A DNA stretch of 64,000 nucleotides from Arcticibacter pallidicorallinus (GCF_003002875.1 NZ_PVTH01000005.1:310001-374000); one strand, 5' to 3'. Shown: positions 1 to 8,872, counted from the first letter of the stretch. Numbers and translations: made by a program. Notes: generated from the letters alone by a model not told the origin.

Positions 1-27
1 GTCTTCAGCTAATCCAATTACAGCCAT
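1..27 (-). CDS. Start of an unidentified gene running out of the window
   Basis: The minus strand has an ATG at 27 followed by open codons (MAVIGLAED) to the window edge. A perfect TAnnTTTG box lies 7 bases upstream, which supports a gene starting here and divergent from the DinB-fold gene. Only nine codons are visible, so no function can be given and the call may be wrong. Confidence 0.25.
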
Positions 28-34
28 AGTTTGT

Positions 35-42
35 CAAAGGTA
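35..42 (-). promoter_or_regulatory. Bacteroidetes-type -7 box for the left-edge minus gene
   Basis: The minus strand reads TACCTTTG, a perfect match to the TAnnTTTG element of Bacteroidetes promoters. No clear -33 TTG lies at the usual spacing. The box ends only 7 bases before the candidate ATG, so the transcript would be almost leaderless if both calls hold. Confidence 0.3.
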
Positions 43-177
43 GTACTTAGCGATTAATTCACCGAAACCCCGATTAGGGAGATAGTTCATATTTTTTTTA
101 TTGCTTGTATTTACTGCTGACAAACTGTTGTCACACCCCCAGTCTACCTTTACATCACAAACTTAAAACAACAAGTC

Positions 178-678
178 ATGAACACGACAGCACAAGAAAT
201 CACTCAAGAAACCAAGCAAGTAATCAGCCAGGATGAGCTACTTAATCATTGGCAAGGCCATCGTAACTTAACCCGCCGCGTGATCGAAGCGTTTCCGGAA
301 AAGGAATTTTTTGAATTCTCCATCGGAGGTATGCGGACATTTGCAGAGCTTACAGCTGAACTCCTTGCTATAGGCGCCCCTGGCATCAAAGGCATAGTCA
401 CTCAGGAGGTTCAGCCTTATCAGGAAGACAGTACGAAGGCTACTACAAAAGCGGAATATCTGGAGAAGTGGGATAAGGCTACTTCTGTTATTAATGACTA
501 CTGGAGTCAGTTAAGAGTAGAAGATTTCAGTAAGACGTTTAATCTGTTCGGGGAATATGAATTTCCGGTCATCCAGAATATCCTTTATTTCATAGACAAT
601 GAAGTTCATCATCGTGGGCAGGGTTATGTCTACCTAAGAGCATTAGGCGTCGAACCTCCCTTCTTCTGGGAAAGATAA
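178..678 (+). CDS. DinB-fold family protein (putative metal-dependent)
   Basis: A 166-residue soluble all-helical protein of the DinB/YfiT-like four-helix bundle superfamily. The recognisable signature is near the C terminus, where HHRGQGYVYLRALG (about residues 142-155) matches the last helix of the fold. The family usually binds a divalent metal through three histidines and includes thiol transferases and proteins of unknown role. Here the histidine expected a few residues before HHRGQ appears to be replaced (DNEVHH), and the first-helix histidine is not obvious, so metal binding may be altered. The start ATG follows an A-rich stretch. It is convergent with the WYL regulator and shares a terminator with it. 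Substrate unknown. Confidence 0.8.
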   Translation: MNTTAQEITQETKQVISQDELLNHWQGHRNLTRRVIEAFPEKEFFEFSIGGMRTFAELTAELLAIGAPGIKGIVTQEVQPYQEDSTKATTKAEYLEKWDKATSVINDYWSQLRVEDFSKTFNLFGEYEFPVIQNILYFIDNEVHHRGQGYVYLRALGVEPPFFWER

Positions 679-680
679 AT

Positions 681-721
681 ATTAACAGACCATCAGGAAC
701 TACCTCTGATGGTCTGTTAAT
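681..721. terminator. Perfect hairpin serving two convergent genes
   Basis: A perfect 16-bp inverted repeat (681-696 and 706-721, 9-base loop) sits between the two convergent genes, starting 3 bases after the DinB-fold stop codon. Its right arm lies inside the last codons of the WYL regulator gene (encoding ILTDHQ). It is AT-rich at the base, so it could act in both directions. Confidence 0.7.
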
Positions 722-1674
722 ATTTTAGTCTGCATCTTTTCCATCAAAGCCAGAACCCTTTCTTTGAGACTTTCAGGTTCAATGATTCTGGCGTGATCTC
801 CAAACGTTAAATACCAACGGGCAAACCCCTCGTCTATATTGCGACAGAGGAAAGTCATCTGAACAAAATCACCTTCCATTCGCTCCTCGACGAATCCATG
901 GTACTTTTTTTCAAAGTCCATATATTTCTTGATCTTCCGGTCTGCTTCAATCCTGACTCTTGTGGTAGGAACCTTCTCTCCATCATGTTTAAGATAGGCT
1001 TCCAAAGAGAGATGCTCCTTCGTGAAGGGATCATCTGTCGTCCAAATACTATGGATCCTGTCTGTTCTGAATTGCCTGTAATCGTCCCGAAGATGGCAGA
1101 ATGCGAAGACATACCAGTTGTCATGATCGTGAAATATCCCCACAGGCTCAATAATTCGCTGGGTGGCAGCCTCCGCCTCAAAGGCCCTGTAAAGAAGCTT
1201 CGTCTGCTTCTTCTCTGCAATACTTTTAAAGAGGACTGCGAGTGCATTAGGTGCGTTTTCATTAAAAAGCGCCGCTTTCGGCTGCATCATCACACTCGAC
1301 TCAATATTCGAGACCCAATCCTTATCGGAACTCCTCAACACCGCCTTAAGCTTGAACGCCGCTGATTCATAGTGCTTCGCCATCTCCTTGTCGCTGAACT
1401 TTTGCATCAGCTTCTCCGCTGCAATAAAGCTTGCAGCTTCCTCTCTGGTAAACATAACGGGTGGCAGACGATACCCTTCCATTAGAGAATAACCCACGCC
1501 GGCCTCACTATATATAGGCACCCCGGATGCTTCCAGCGTCCTGATATCACGATAGATCGTACGCAGGCTGACCTCAAAGCGCTCAGCCAGATCCTGCGCT
1601 TTTATGATTCTGCGTGATTGGAGCTGAATAAGGATTGCTATGATCCGATCAAAACGTTTCGGCGTCTCATCCAT
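700..1674 (-). CDS. WYL-domain HTH transcriptional regulator (YafY type)
   Basis: A 324-residue regulator with three parts: an N-terminal winged helix-turn-helix of the HTH_11/DeoR-like kind (about residues 9-62, including FEVSLRTIYRDIRTLEASG), a WYL ligand-sensing domain (about 145-215, with NWYVFAFC in place of the canonical WYL triplet) and a C-terminal WCX extension. This is the full domain set of the YafY/PafBC-like family, whose members sense small molecules or nucleic acid and mostly regulate nearby genes. The promoter region carries a palindrome overlapping a -7 box, consistent with autoregulation. Its 3' end overlaps the terminator hairpin shared with the convergent DinB-fold gene, a likely target. 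Ligand unknown. Confidence 0.88.
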   Translation of the reverse strand: MDETPKRFDRIIAILIQLQSRRIIKAQDLAERFEVSLRTIYRDIRTLEASGVPIYSEAGVGYSLMEGYRLPPVMFTREEAASFIAAEKLMQKFSDKEMAKHYESAAFKLKAVLRSSDKDWVSNIESSVMMQPKAALFNENAPNALAVLFKSIAEKKQTKLLYRAFEAEAATQRIIEPVGIFHDHDNWYVFAFCHLRDDYRQFRTDRIHSIWTTDDPFTKEHLSLEAYLKHDGEKVPTTRVRIEADRKIKKYMDFEKKYHGFVEERMEGDFVQMTFLCRNIDEGFARWYLTFGDHARIIEPESLKERVLALMEKMQTKILTDHQR

Positions 1675-1683
1675 CTTACAATT

Positions 1684-1709
1684 ATTTGATCAAATATATC
1701 GATTTGATC
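1684..1709 (-). promoter_or_regulatory. Candidate operator overlapping the -7 box of the WYL regulator
   Basis: ATTTGATCAAAT (1684-1695) is a perfect 12-bp palindrome, and its TTTGATC half recurs at 1703-1709, 18 bp away. On the minus strand TATATTTG (1691-1698) is a perfect TAnnTTTG -7 box overlapping the palindrome, 16 bases before the ATG at 1674. A protein bound here would block the promoter; autoregulation by the WYL protein is inferred. Confidence 0.5.
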
Positions 1710-1759
1710 TCTTGTAGCGCGTCTGGACGGCACAGATCAGCTACAACACATTATAATTG

Positions 1760-2143
1760 CTACGGACTAACCGTTTCCACATCACCATGCGCATCATCTC
1801 CGGCAGATTGATCTGTATCAGACTGATCATCACTCACTTCCTGCTCCGGGTCCTGACCTGCATCATCTTGCTGCTCGTTCCCTTGCTGTCTATCTTCCTG
1901 CTCATCATTAACTTGTTGCTCGCTGTCCTTGCCATCGGTATTATCAGATGCACCAGAGTTTTTATCATCCGGTCCTGATGCTTGATCCTTTTTATCCTGA
2001 CTTTCATGCTTGTTGGCATCCTCCAGTCCGCCGTTCTCCGTATCTGGAGTTACCGTTTCAATATCCGACTGCACATTATCAGATGGCTCCGGATGTTTGC
2101 CAGTAGTATGTTGCGCTTTCGCTTTTTCTTCATTATTTTCCAT
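1760..2143 (-). CDS. Acidic, low-complexity hypothetical protein
   Basis: A 127-residue product made almost wholly of Asp, Glu, Gln, Ser, Gly and Asn with hardly any hydrophobic residues, so it is predicted to be intrinsically disordered and highly acidic. It has no signal peptide, membrane segment or known motif. It lies upstream of the WYL regulator on the same strand with an 85-bp gap. Such disordered acidic proteins are common small accessory genes in Sphingobacteriaceae; some are stress related, but nothing in the sequence shows that here. The biased composition also leaves another frame open antisense (1757-1978), so the coding call is moderate. Confidence 0.55.
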   Translation of the reverse strand: MENNEEKAKAQHTTGKHPEPSDNVQSDIETVTPDTENGGLEDANKHESQDKKDQASGPDDKNSGASDNTDGKDSEQQVNDEQEDRQQGNEQQDDAGQDPEQEVSDDQSDTDQSAGDDAHGDVETVSP

Positions 2144-2404
2144 ACACTAATAAAGTCTCAAAAAGCAAGAAAAGTTTTATTTAAGCTACATTCTTCCCGT
2201 TCAAACCAACTTGAAACAGTATCACGCGGGCTCGCAATTACGCAACCTAACAGTACATATCACTGAAAGGATACTACATATGTTTCAAACGATATTCATC
2301 TGTATGAGATTAGCTTAGATAGACGTACTTTCGTTTAACACAATTAAAAACCACAAAACCGTAGTAACTGCGGTTTCCCACATGCAGGCACTATTCAGAA
2401 AGAT

Positions 2405-5140
2405 ATGAGAACTACATCATTCGACAAGCGAATCATCCTCTTGCTCTTAGCATCATTTTTCATCCTGTTCCATCTCTCGGCGCAGACGAAGTCCCCTCGA
2501 GATAAAATACTTATCAACGATGGCTGGCGATTTTTTAAATATACTACCTTGTCTGAGGCCGACAGTCTTAGATACGACGTCCGTCCTATGGTAAAGGACG
2601 AAAGAGACGATAAGCCTGCAGATTCCAGGCCGACAGAAGCGGTAAAACTTGAACGCGCGGGCGGCGTCTTGAAACCCTGGATCATGCCGACCGGAAACCC
2701 ATTTGTCAAAGACCCTAAAAAACGCCATATCAGACCTCCGGGTAACCCTGGTGCTGACTTTCCTTTTGTTCAAACCAACTTTGATGATAGCAAATGGGAA
2801 CAGGTCCAGCTCCCTCACGACTGGGCAATAAGAGGCCCCTTTCAGCAAGGCTGGAATAGTGAAGTCGGCGGAGGTATGGGAAGACTACCCAGCCATGGAG
2901 TGGCATGGTACAGGAAAGAGCTGGATATACCATCATCAGACGACGGAAAGTCCATTTATCTTGATGTCGACGGTGCTATGTCGTACGCTATGGTATGGAT
3001 AAACGGAAAACTCGCAGGCGGATGGCCATACGGTTATAATTCTTTTAGAGTAAACCTGACGCCTTACCTTGTCCCGGGAAGCTCAAACCAGCTAGCCATA
3101 AGGATCGACAATCCACCTAGCTCATCAAGATGGTATCCTGGAGGCGGATTGTACCGCAATGTCTGGCTAACAAAAACAAGTCCGGTACATGTCTCACATT
3201 GGGGAACATTCGTCAAGCCACGAGAAATATCTAAAAATTCAGCTGTAATAGACCTGGATGTTACGCTCGAAAACACTTACCGCTCGGTCGCCGATGTGGA
3301 AGTGAATACGAAAATTTACGCTTTAAATCTAAAAGGCGAAAGGGCTCCTCGTCCGGTCGCTAACTACAAACCTCTTAAGTTGAGCCTGGGCAGCGGACGA
3401 ACACTCACGACGTCGGGATCAGTGACCATTAACAATCCAAAGCTATGGGGACCTTTACCGGAGCAAAACCCAAACCGCTACGCTGCCGTGACTACCGTCT
3501 CCATGAACGGCAAAATAATCGACAGCTATGAGACCATTTTCGGCATCAGGGAGCTGCGTTTTGATGCCAAGAAGGGTGTCTTTGTAAACGGTCAGCGCAT
3601 TGAACTGAAAGGCGTCAACCAGCACCATGACCTTGGTTCCCTGGGTGCTGCTTTTAACAAACGTGCCGCTGAGCGTCAGCTCGAGCTGCTGCGGGAGATG
3701 GGATGTAATGCCATTCGGATGGCACACAATCCGCCTGCTCCGGAATTACTGGCGTTAACCGACAGTATGGGATTCCTCGTTGTTAATGAGATCTATGACG
3801 GATGGGAGCTGAAAAAAACACCGCTCGACTTTCATCTTATCTTCCCTGACTGGCATGAACAGGATCTTCGTGCTTTTATACGACGCGACCGGAACCACCC
3901 TTCCATTATCATGTGGAGTTTTGGCAACGAAGTGGGTGAACAGTACACAGGTGAGCAGGGTGCGGAATTAGCACGAAGGCTCAATACGATAGTGAAGGAA
4001 GAAGATATGAGTCGCCCAACCACTCTTTCCATGAATTACGCAAAAGCGCATATGCCGCTACCGGGAGTTGCAGACATAATAAGTTTGAATTATCAGGGCG
4101 AAGGCATTCGCAACGGTGCAGCATATGCCGGACTTAAAGGCATTAATACACAACCTGTCTTCCCCGAATTCCACTCTCAATATCCTGACAAGGTGATTGT
4201 CAGCAGTGAGAATGCCGCTACGCTCAGCAGTCGCGGGGAGTATATGTTCCCAATATTCAAAGGCAACAGCTCACCTGTTAGGGGAGGTCAGGGTGGCGAT
4301 TCTTTGAGATTGCAAGTTAGCGCTTATGAAATATATACCGTTGATTTTGGTGCATCACCCGATAAAGTATTCGCAACCATGGACAAACATCCCTTTGTAG
4401 CCGGAGGCTTTGTCTGGAGCGGCTGGGATTACCTCGGAGAGCCAAGCCCGTATTACCTGGCCCGAAGTTCCTACTTCGGCATTATTGATCTTGCCGGCTT
4501 CAAAAAAGACCGCTTCTACCTCTATCAGTCTCGTTGGAAGCCCGAAATGCCTATGGCTCATATTCTCCCACACTGGAACTGGCCCGACCGTGTTGGGTTA
4601 ACGACGCCGGTGCACGTATTCACATCCGGTGACGAGGCAGAGCTCTTCCTGAACGGGAAATCGCAAGGCAGAAAGAAGATGGCCCGGTATGAATACCGCT
4701 TTCGTTGGGATGAAGTGAGATATGCACCCGGAGAACTCAAGGTGGTTTCATATAAAGACGGCAAAAAATGGGCTGAGGAAACAATAAAAACTACCGGGGG
4801 AGCTTCGCAGCTCCAGCTATCTGCAGACAGGCAGAGCATCCTTTGTGATGGCTCAGACCTCTCATTTATCACCCTCCAGGTAACCGATAAAGCAGGCCTG
4901 ATGGTTCCGACAGCAAATGATAACATCCGGTTCTCCATTCAGGGGCCGGGAGAAATTGTTGCTACTGACAACGGCGACCCCGCAAACTTCGTGTCGTTCC
5001 TAAGCCACGAACGCAAAACATTTAACGGTTTGTGCCTCGTTATTGTACGCGGAAAGAAAGGGCAGCCGGGCCTTTTAACGATCACTGCTGAGTCTGATAC
5101 GCTGAAGGCTCATACGATTACTATCAATTCCAGACAATGA
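2405..5140 (+). CDS. Secreted glycoside hydrolase family 2 (beta-galactosidase type)
   Basis: A 911-residue GH2 enzyme with a signal peptide (hydrophobic core IILLLLASFFILFHLSA, cut near SAQ). The order is N-terminal jelly-roll sugar-binding domain, immunoglobulin-like domain, TIM barrel, then C-terminal beta domains. The acid/base is Glu509 in FGNEVGE and the likely nucleophile is Glu602 in SSENAA. Between the first strand and NFDDSKWEQVQLPHDW there is an insertion of about 75 residues rich in charge and proline, seen in a subset of Bacteroidetes GH2 enzymes. It would cleave a beta-linked galactoside or related sugar in the periplasm or outside the cell; exact substrate unknown. The stop codon overlaps the first possible start of the next frame (ATGA), but that gene more likely starts at 5206. 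Confidence 0.9.
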   Translation: MRTTSFDKRIILLLLASFFILFHLSAQTKSPRDKILINDGWRFFKYTTLSEADSLRYDVRPMVKDERDDKPADSRPTEAVKLERAGGVLKPWIMPTGNPFVKDPKKRHIRPPGNPGADFPFVQTNFDDSKWEQVQLPHDWAIRGPFQQGWNSEVGGGMGRLPSHGVAWYRKELDIPSSDDGKSIYLDVDGAMSYAMVWINGKLAGGWPYGYNSFRVNLTPYLVPGSSNQLAIRIDNPPSSSRWYPGGGLYRNVWLTKTSPVHVSHWGTFVKPREISKNSAVIDLDVTLENTYRSVADVEVNTKIYALNLKGERAPRPVANYKPLKLSLGSGRTLTTSGSVTINNPKLWGPLPEQNPNRYAAVTTVSMNGKIIDSYETIFGIRELRFDAKKGVFVNGQRIELKGVNQHHDLGSLGAAFNKRAAERQLELLREMGCNAIRMAHNPPAPELLALTDSMGFLVVNEIYDGWELKKTPLDFHLIFPDWHEQDLRAFIRRDRNHPSIIMWSFGNEVGEQYTGEQGAELARRLNTIVKEEDMSRPTTLSMNYAKAHMPLPGVADIISLNYQGEGIRNGAAYAGLKGINTQPVFPEFHSQYPDKVIVSSENAATLSSRGEYMFPIFKGNSSPVRGGQGGDSLRLQVSAYEIYTVDFGASPDKVFATMDKHPFVAGGFVWSGWDYLGEPSPYYLARSSYFGIIDLAGFKKDRFYLYQSRWKPEMPMAHILPHWNWPDRVGLTTPVHVFTSGDEAELFLNGKSQGRKKMARYEYRFRWDEVRYAPGELKVVSYKDGKKWAEETIKTTGGASQLQLSADRQSILCDGSDLSFITLQVTDKAGLMVPTANDNIRFSIQGPGEIVATDNGDPANFVSFLSHERKTFNGLCLVIVRGKKGQPGLLTITAESDTLKAHTITINSRQ

Positions 5141-5205
5141 TTGACTGCGCTAGGAAAGTCTGTAAAAAAAAAGTTATTTTAGCTGAACTAACCACATGTA
5201 AATCA

Positions 5206-5958
5206 ATGAGATTCTTATTCCTTATCGTTCTAACACTTTTGACATTCAACAGCTACTGCCAGAAAAACGTTTACACCTTCAATAACGGCACGTTCTTCTC
5301 TAAAGATCAAATAAATGCTTATTTATCTGCCGGAAACAAAGAACTGCCTCCTACGCATGAGCTATTACCGGTCATTTACCATAAAGCAATTATCAAGGAC
5401 TCAATTGTAAACTACCTCAGCTTTAATGTATCGAATAAAACATCCACCAAGCAGTCTTCATCATCCGAATTCATCTATAAGCAGGACTCGCTGTACTTAC
5501 TACTGAACCGGCCACTTCCTGCCTTTAAGTTGAATGATTTGAACGGAAAGGAAATATCCTCAGAGGACCTTTTGGGTAAGCCAACTCTTATCAACTTTTG
5601 GGCAATTAATTGTGCTCCTTGCATAGAAGAAATGCCGCAGTTAAGCCGACTCAAGGAAAGATATAAGGATAAGATGAACTTTATTTCGATCACACACGAT
5701 TCCAAAACAAGAAATAATTTGGTAAAGTTCCTTGAAGATAAGGACTTCAACTTTCAAGTCCTGGAGCTTGGCGAATTGTATGAAAAAGAACTTAAGATTG
5801 GAGCGATCCCTAAAAATCTCTTTCTTGACCGAAAGGGAGTATTAAGATATATTCAGAGCAACTACCCACTTCAGAGAAAGTCTGAAGTCATTGAAATTAT
5901 AGACATTGACGATAAAGACAACTACTTTACCAAAATCATTAATGAACTAATTAGGTAA
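5206..5958 (+). CDS. TlpA/ResA-like thioredoxin-fold protein, secreted
   Basis: A 250-residue protein starting at the ATG at 5206, chosen over an in-frame ATG at 5137 because a clean signal peptide follows at once (MRFLFLIVLTLLTFNSYC). The C-terminal half is a thioredoxin-like domain of the AhpC/TSA-TlpA kind: LPAFKLNDLNGKEI opens it and the redox motif is Cys136-Ala-Pro-Cys139 in NFWAINCAPC. The cis-proline region follows in GAIPKNLFLD. It should act as a periplasmic disulfide reductase or oxidase; its partner is not evident. The N-terminal 100 residues resemble the variable extension of Bacteroidetes TlpA proteins. The short spacing after the GH2 gene suggests co-transcription. Confidence 0.85.
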   Translation: MRFLFLIVLTLLTFNSYCQKNVYTFNNGTFFSKDQINAYLSAGNKELPPTHELLPVIYHKAIIKDSIVNYLSFNVSNKTSTKQSSSSEFIYKQDSLYLLLNRPLPAFKLNDLNGKEISSEDLLGKPTLINFWAINCAPCIEEMPQLSRLKERYKDKMNFISITHDSKTRNNLVKFLEDKDFNFQVLELGELYEKELKIGAIPKNLFLDRKGVLRYIQSNYPLQRKSEVIEIIDIDDKDNYFTKIINELIR

Positions 5959-6065
5959 TCTGAACAGGATAGAATCATCCACTTCATATTACTGTAAAAC
6001 CGCACAAACAGATCTGCTGTTCACATTGATCGAACACAGTATGATAAAAATCATAATATTTGTAT

Positions 6066-7016
6066 ATGCGTGATATAACCAGCAAGCAAATTACACTCCG
6101 GTCCGCAAGGGCAATATCAGTTATATTCTGTTCTGCAGATACGATCAGCCTTATTAAAAATGAGCAGTTACCTAAGGGTAACCTTTTTGATGTAGCCCGG
6201 GCAGCTGGATTTATTGGAGCGAAACTAACGCCTCAGTTGCTGCCACATTGCCATCCCGTAGGTATAGACGGTATGGATATACAGTTCAGCTTTCTCTCGG
6301 AAGAAACGCACGCTGAGTTTTTTGAAAAGTCGGCATTTGAAAAAAATGGTATCGTCATCCTCGGTGAAGCAAAGTCGATAGGCCGGACAGGCATTGAAAT
6401 GGAGATGCTTACAGCCGTTTCCGTGGCAGCCCTGGAAATTTACGACATGCTCAAGCCGGTGGACACCATGCTGGAAATAGGCCATATCAAGCTGTTAAAG
6501 AAGACCGGTGGCAAGAGTGACCGTAAGAAATATTTCTCCAGCTCACCTACTTGCGCCATACTGGTATGTTCAGATTCGACTGCCGAAGGTAAACGTGAGG
6601 ATAAAAGCGGCAAGCTCATCCGACAGATGCTGGAAGATATCAGCGCAAGCGTGGTCGATTATAAGATCGTCGCCGATCAGAAAGATCAGATTCAGGAACA
6701 GATAAAAAAGTGGGTAGCTGACGACGTACATTTCGTGTTTACGACTGGCGGCACGGGACTCGGTCCGCGCGACAACACCGTCGAAGCTGTTAGCGAGATG
6801 CTCGAACGTGATGCCGACGGTATCACGGAAGCGATTCGAAACTACGGACAGATGCGTACTCCCCTGGCAATGATGAGTCGCGCCGTTGCCGGTTCAATCG
6901 CACAAACCCTCGTGGTTACCCTCCCTGGCAGCAGTGCAGGAGCGAAAGAATCGATGGAAGCGATCTTGCCTGCCATTTTCCATGCCCGAAAGATGATGAA
7001 AGGCGGAGGACATTAG
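6066..7016 (+). CDS. moaCB: Bifunctional molybdenum cofactor protein MoaC/MoaB
   Basis: A fusion of two Moco enzymes. Residues about 1-155 are MoaC, which with MoaA turns GTP into cyclic pyranopterin monophosphate; the catalytic signatures are LLPHCHPVGID and TGIEMEMLTAVSVAALEIYD followed by the conserved MLKPVD. Residues about 160-316 are a MoaB/MogA domain that adenylylates molybdopterin, with the nucleotide-binding stretch FTTGGTGLGPRDNT. The fusion is known in Bacteroidetes and puts an early and a late step on one chain. The ATG at 6066 is preferred over a TTG at 6060. The gene starts a two-gene operon with moeA (2-base gap). Confidence 0.93.
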   Translation: MRDITSKQITLRSARAISVIFCSADTISLIKNEQLPKGNLFDVARAAGFIGAKLTPQLLPHCHPVGIDGMDIQFSFLSEETHAEFFEKSAFEKNGIVILGEAKSIGRTGIEMEMLTAVSVAALEIYDMLKPVDTMLEIGHIKLLKKTGGKSDRKKYFSSSPTCAILVCSDSTAEGKREDKSGKLIRQMLEDISASVVDYKIVADQKDQIQEQIKKWVADDVHFVFTTGGTGLGPRDNTVEAVSEMLERDADGITEAIRNYGQMRTPLAMMSRAVAGSIAQTLVVTLPGSSAGAKESMEAILPAIFHARKMMKGGGH

Positions 7017-7018
7017 GA

Positions 7019-8212
7019 ATGCAAAGTCTTGACAATGCCCTTAGCCTCATTTCGTCACTGGTAAAAGGTTTCGCCCATGAATTCGTAGCGCTGGAAGAGG
7101 CTGACGGCAGAATCCTGTCAAAGGATATCACCGCAGACCGGAATTACCCACCCTTCAACCGGGCAGCAATGGATGGCTACGCCATTATGCAAAGCGACTG
7201 GAAGAAAGGCATTCGAAAATATAAAGTTGCAGAAACTATTTTGGCCGGTCAGGCTTCGCAGACTCAGATTAGCTCAGGATATTGTTATAAGATCATGACG
7301 GGAGCAGCAACTCCTCCGGTAGCAGACGTCATTATCCGAAGAGAAGACGCAAATGAACTGGACCAGGAAGTTGAGCTGCGAGCAGATGATCTAAGGATCT
7401 ATCAAAACATTTCGAGAGAAGGCGAAGACACTAAAAAAGGTGATTTACTTGTGAAGGCTCCGGTACGCTGTAGTTCGCAGATAATCAGCCTGCTTGCCGC
7501 TACAGGAAACCATCTGGTGTCCGTTTATGCCTTACCCTCTGTCTCCGTAATTACCACAGGTGATGAGGTCGTCCCCCTTCCTGCTGAAGTGACAGCATTT
7601 CAGATACGCAACAGCAATCAATTCCTGCTGAAATCCTTACTAAAGAAGTGGCAAATCTCAGCCTGGTTCTCGCGTCATGTCGCCGATGAAATTAATTCTT
7701 TGACAGAAGCACTCTCCCAGGCCATCACATCTGATATAACGATTATAAATGGTGGTGTATCTGCGGGAGACGCAGACTATGTGCCGGCAATATTAAAAAG
7801 TCTGGGAGTAAGGGAAATCTTTCATAAGGTCGCCATTCGTCCCGGCAAGCCGTTATGGGTAGGACAAACGTCCGAGGGTAAAGTAGTCTTTGCTTTACCG
7901 GGAAATCCCCTCTCCTGCCTTACGACCTTCAGCATCTTCGTGGAGTCATTTCTCTTCAAAAGCATGGGTTTTGAAAGCAGGCCGTTGTACAAGCTGCCCA
8001 TACTTCAGGATCGCTCCAAAAAACACCCGCTAACAGAATTCTTTCCTGTAAGCCTTGATCCTAAAACCGGGGGCCTTCAGATTTTACCGTTTAATGGCTC
8101 GGGCGATATTACGGCAGGTCTCTTCGCGGATGGTCTCGCAGTGCAGCCAGATGATTGCCCATCGCTACTCAACGGAGATTTAGTCGCTTTCTATCCTTTT
8201 CGAAGCCTTTAA
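7019..8212 (+). CDS. moeA: Molybdopterin molybdotransferase MoeA
   Basis: A 397-residue MoeA, the enzyme that inserts molybdate into adenylylated molybdopterin to finish Moco. Length and domain order fit the family: the N-terminal MoeA domain with RAAMDGYAIM, the central MoaB/MogA-like domain with VITTGDEV and INGGVSAGDADYV, then RPGKPLWVG and ALPGNPLSC of the active site, and the C-terminal beta-barrel domain. It begins 2 bases after moaCB, so the two are probably translationally coupled. The product serves the nitrate reductase encoded just downstream. Confidence 0.94.
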   Translation: MQSLDNALSLISSLVKGFAHEFVALEEADGRILSKDITADRNYPPFNRAAMDGYAIMQSDWKKGIRKYKVAETILAGQASQTQISSGYCYKIMTGAATPPVADVIIRREDANELDQEVELRADDLRIYQNISREGEDTKKGDLLVKAPVRCSSQIISLLAATGNHLVSVYALPSVSVITTGDEVVPLPAEVTAFQIRNSNQFLLKSLLKKWQISAWFSRHVADEINSLTEALSQAITSDITIINGGVSAGDADYVPAILKSLGVREIFHKVAIRPGKPLWVGQTSEGKVVFALPGNPLSCLTTFSIFVESFLFKSMGFESRPLYKLPILQDRSKKHPLTEFFPVSLDPKTGGLQILPFNGSGDITAGLFADGLAVQPDDCPSLLNGDLVAFYPFRSL

Positions 8213-8872
8213 TACGCTCAAATTACCATTCGATGTTGTAGATCTATGGTTTTCAACCTTAATCTGGGATAGATACCAGAAAAACATCATTTCCAAACTT
8301 TCTTGAATCTAAATTTGGCCGTTGCTGAATTAAGCTCTCCTGCGACGAGAAGTGTTCAGCGTCCTTTATTCAATGCCCTCTCACCTTCGGACCAAAGTCG
8401 TACCAACGTCGTACCAGCTTCGATAAAAGCCAATCAAAATGCGAAGCGGATACGGCGCCGTACCGGACTAATCTTGTCTCTTTAGAAAGGTGATATAAAG
8501 TGATCAGTCGATTATTTAAGGCAGATTCGATTTTTCACTGATAGAATTACATCGATTTTATCAAATGCAGATTCTGTAGTTTCCAAAAAATAACCGCAAA
8601 AAACTAGTAACAACTTCAAAACAATCACTTAATTGCAGGAATGACGCTGCAAAATCTGCGAAAACATTAAATAAATCATATTATTTCATACCATAATTGA
8701 AAAAAACTTGGAAAATAGACGAAAAAACAAGGGATAAAATTATATTTCTCATATAAATTCAACTATTTATACTCTATAAACACATTTTTTTATGATAAAT
8801 AATATATTTACATAACAAACAAGAGAGACACAACAGAAAATGGCACATATATTAAAAAAAACATGATTCGAT
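8213..8872 (+). other. Long intergenic region upstream of the nitrate genes
   Basis: These 660 bases carry no convincing gene. The first part (about 8330-8470) is relatively GC-rich with short repeats and hairpins. The rest (about 8500-8870) is very AT-rich and should contain the narK operon promoter, but no perfect TAnnTTTG box with a -33 TTG could be assigned. No known nitrate or Moco riboswitch pattern was recognised by eye. Confidence 0.6.
8397..8464. repeat. CGTACC repeats, palindrome and hairpin cluster
   Basis: GTCGTACCA occurs at 8397-8405 and 8408-8416, exactly 11 bp apart, and CGTACC recurs at 8459-8464. TACGGCGCCGTA (8451-8462) is a perfect 12-bp palindrome, and GCTTCG/CGAAGC (8417-8422 and 8442-8447) can form a stem. 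Such a cluster could be a protein-binding array or a copy of a dispersed extragenic repeat. Confidence 0.5.

Noticed and set aside
898-1365. 155-codon plus-strand frame inside the WYL regulator
   Set aside because: Antisense shadow; the regulator has complete domains.
2345-2380. Small hairpin (AAACCGTAG/CTGCGGTTT) before the first GH2 gene
   Set aside because: Stem has a mismatch and a 3-base loop without a T tract; no clear function.
8303-8485. 60-codon plus-strand frame in the narK upstream region
   Set aside because: Low-complexity basic translation overlapping the CGTACC repeats, no protein-like pattern; more likely non-coding.
8213-8872. Molybdenum cofactor riboswitch upstream of narK
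   Set aside because: The GC-rich patch folds locally but no match to the known Moco motif could be recognised by eye; a covariance search would decide.
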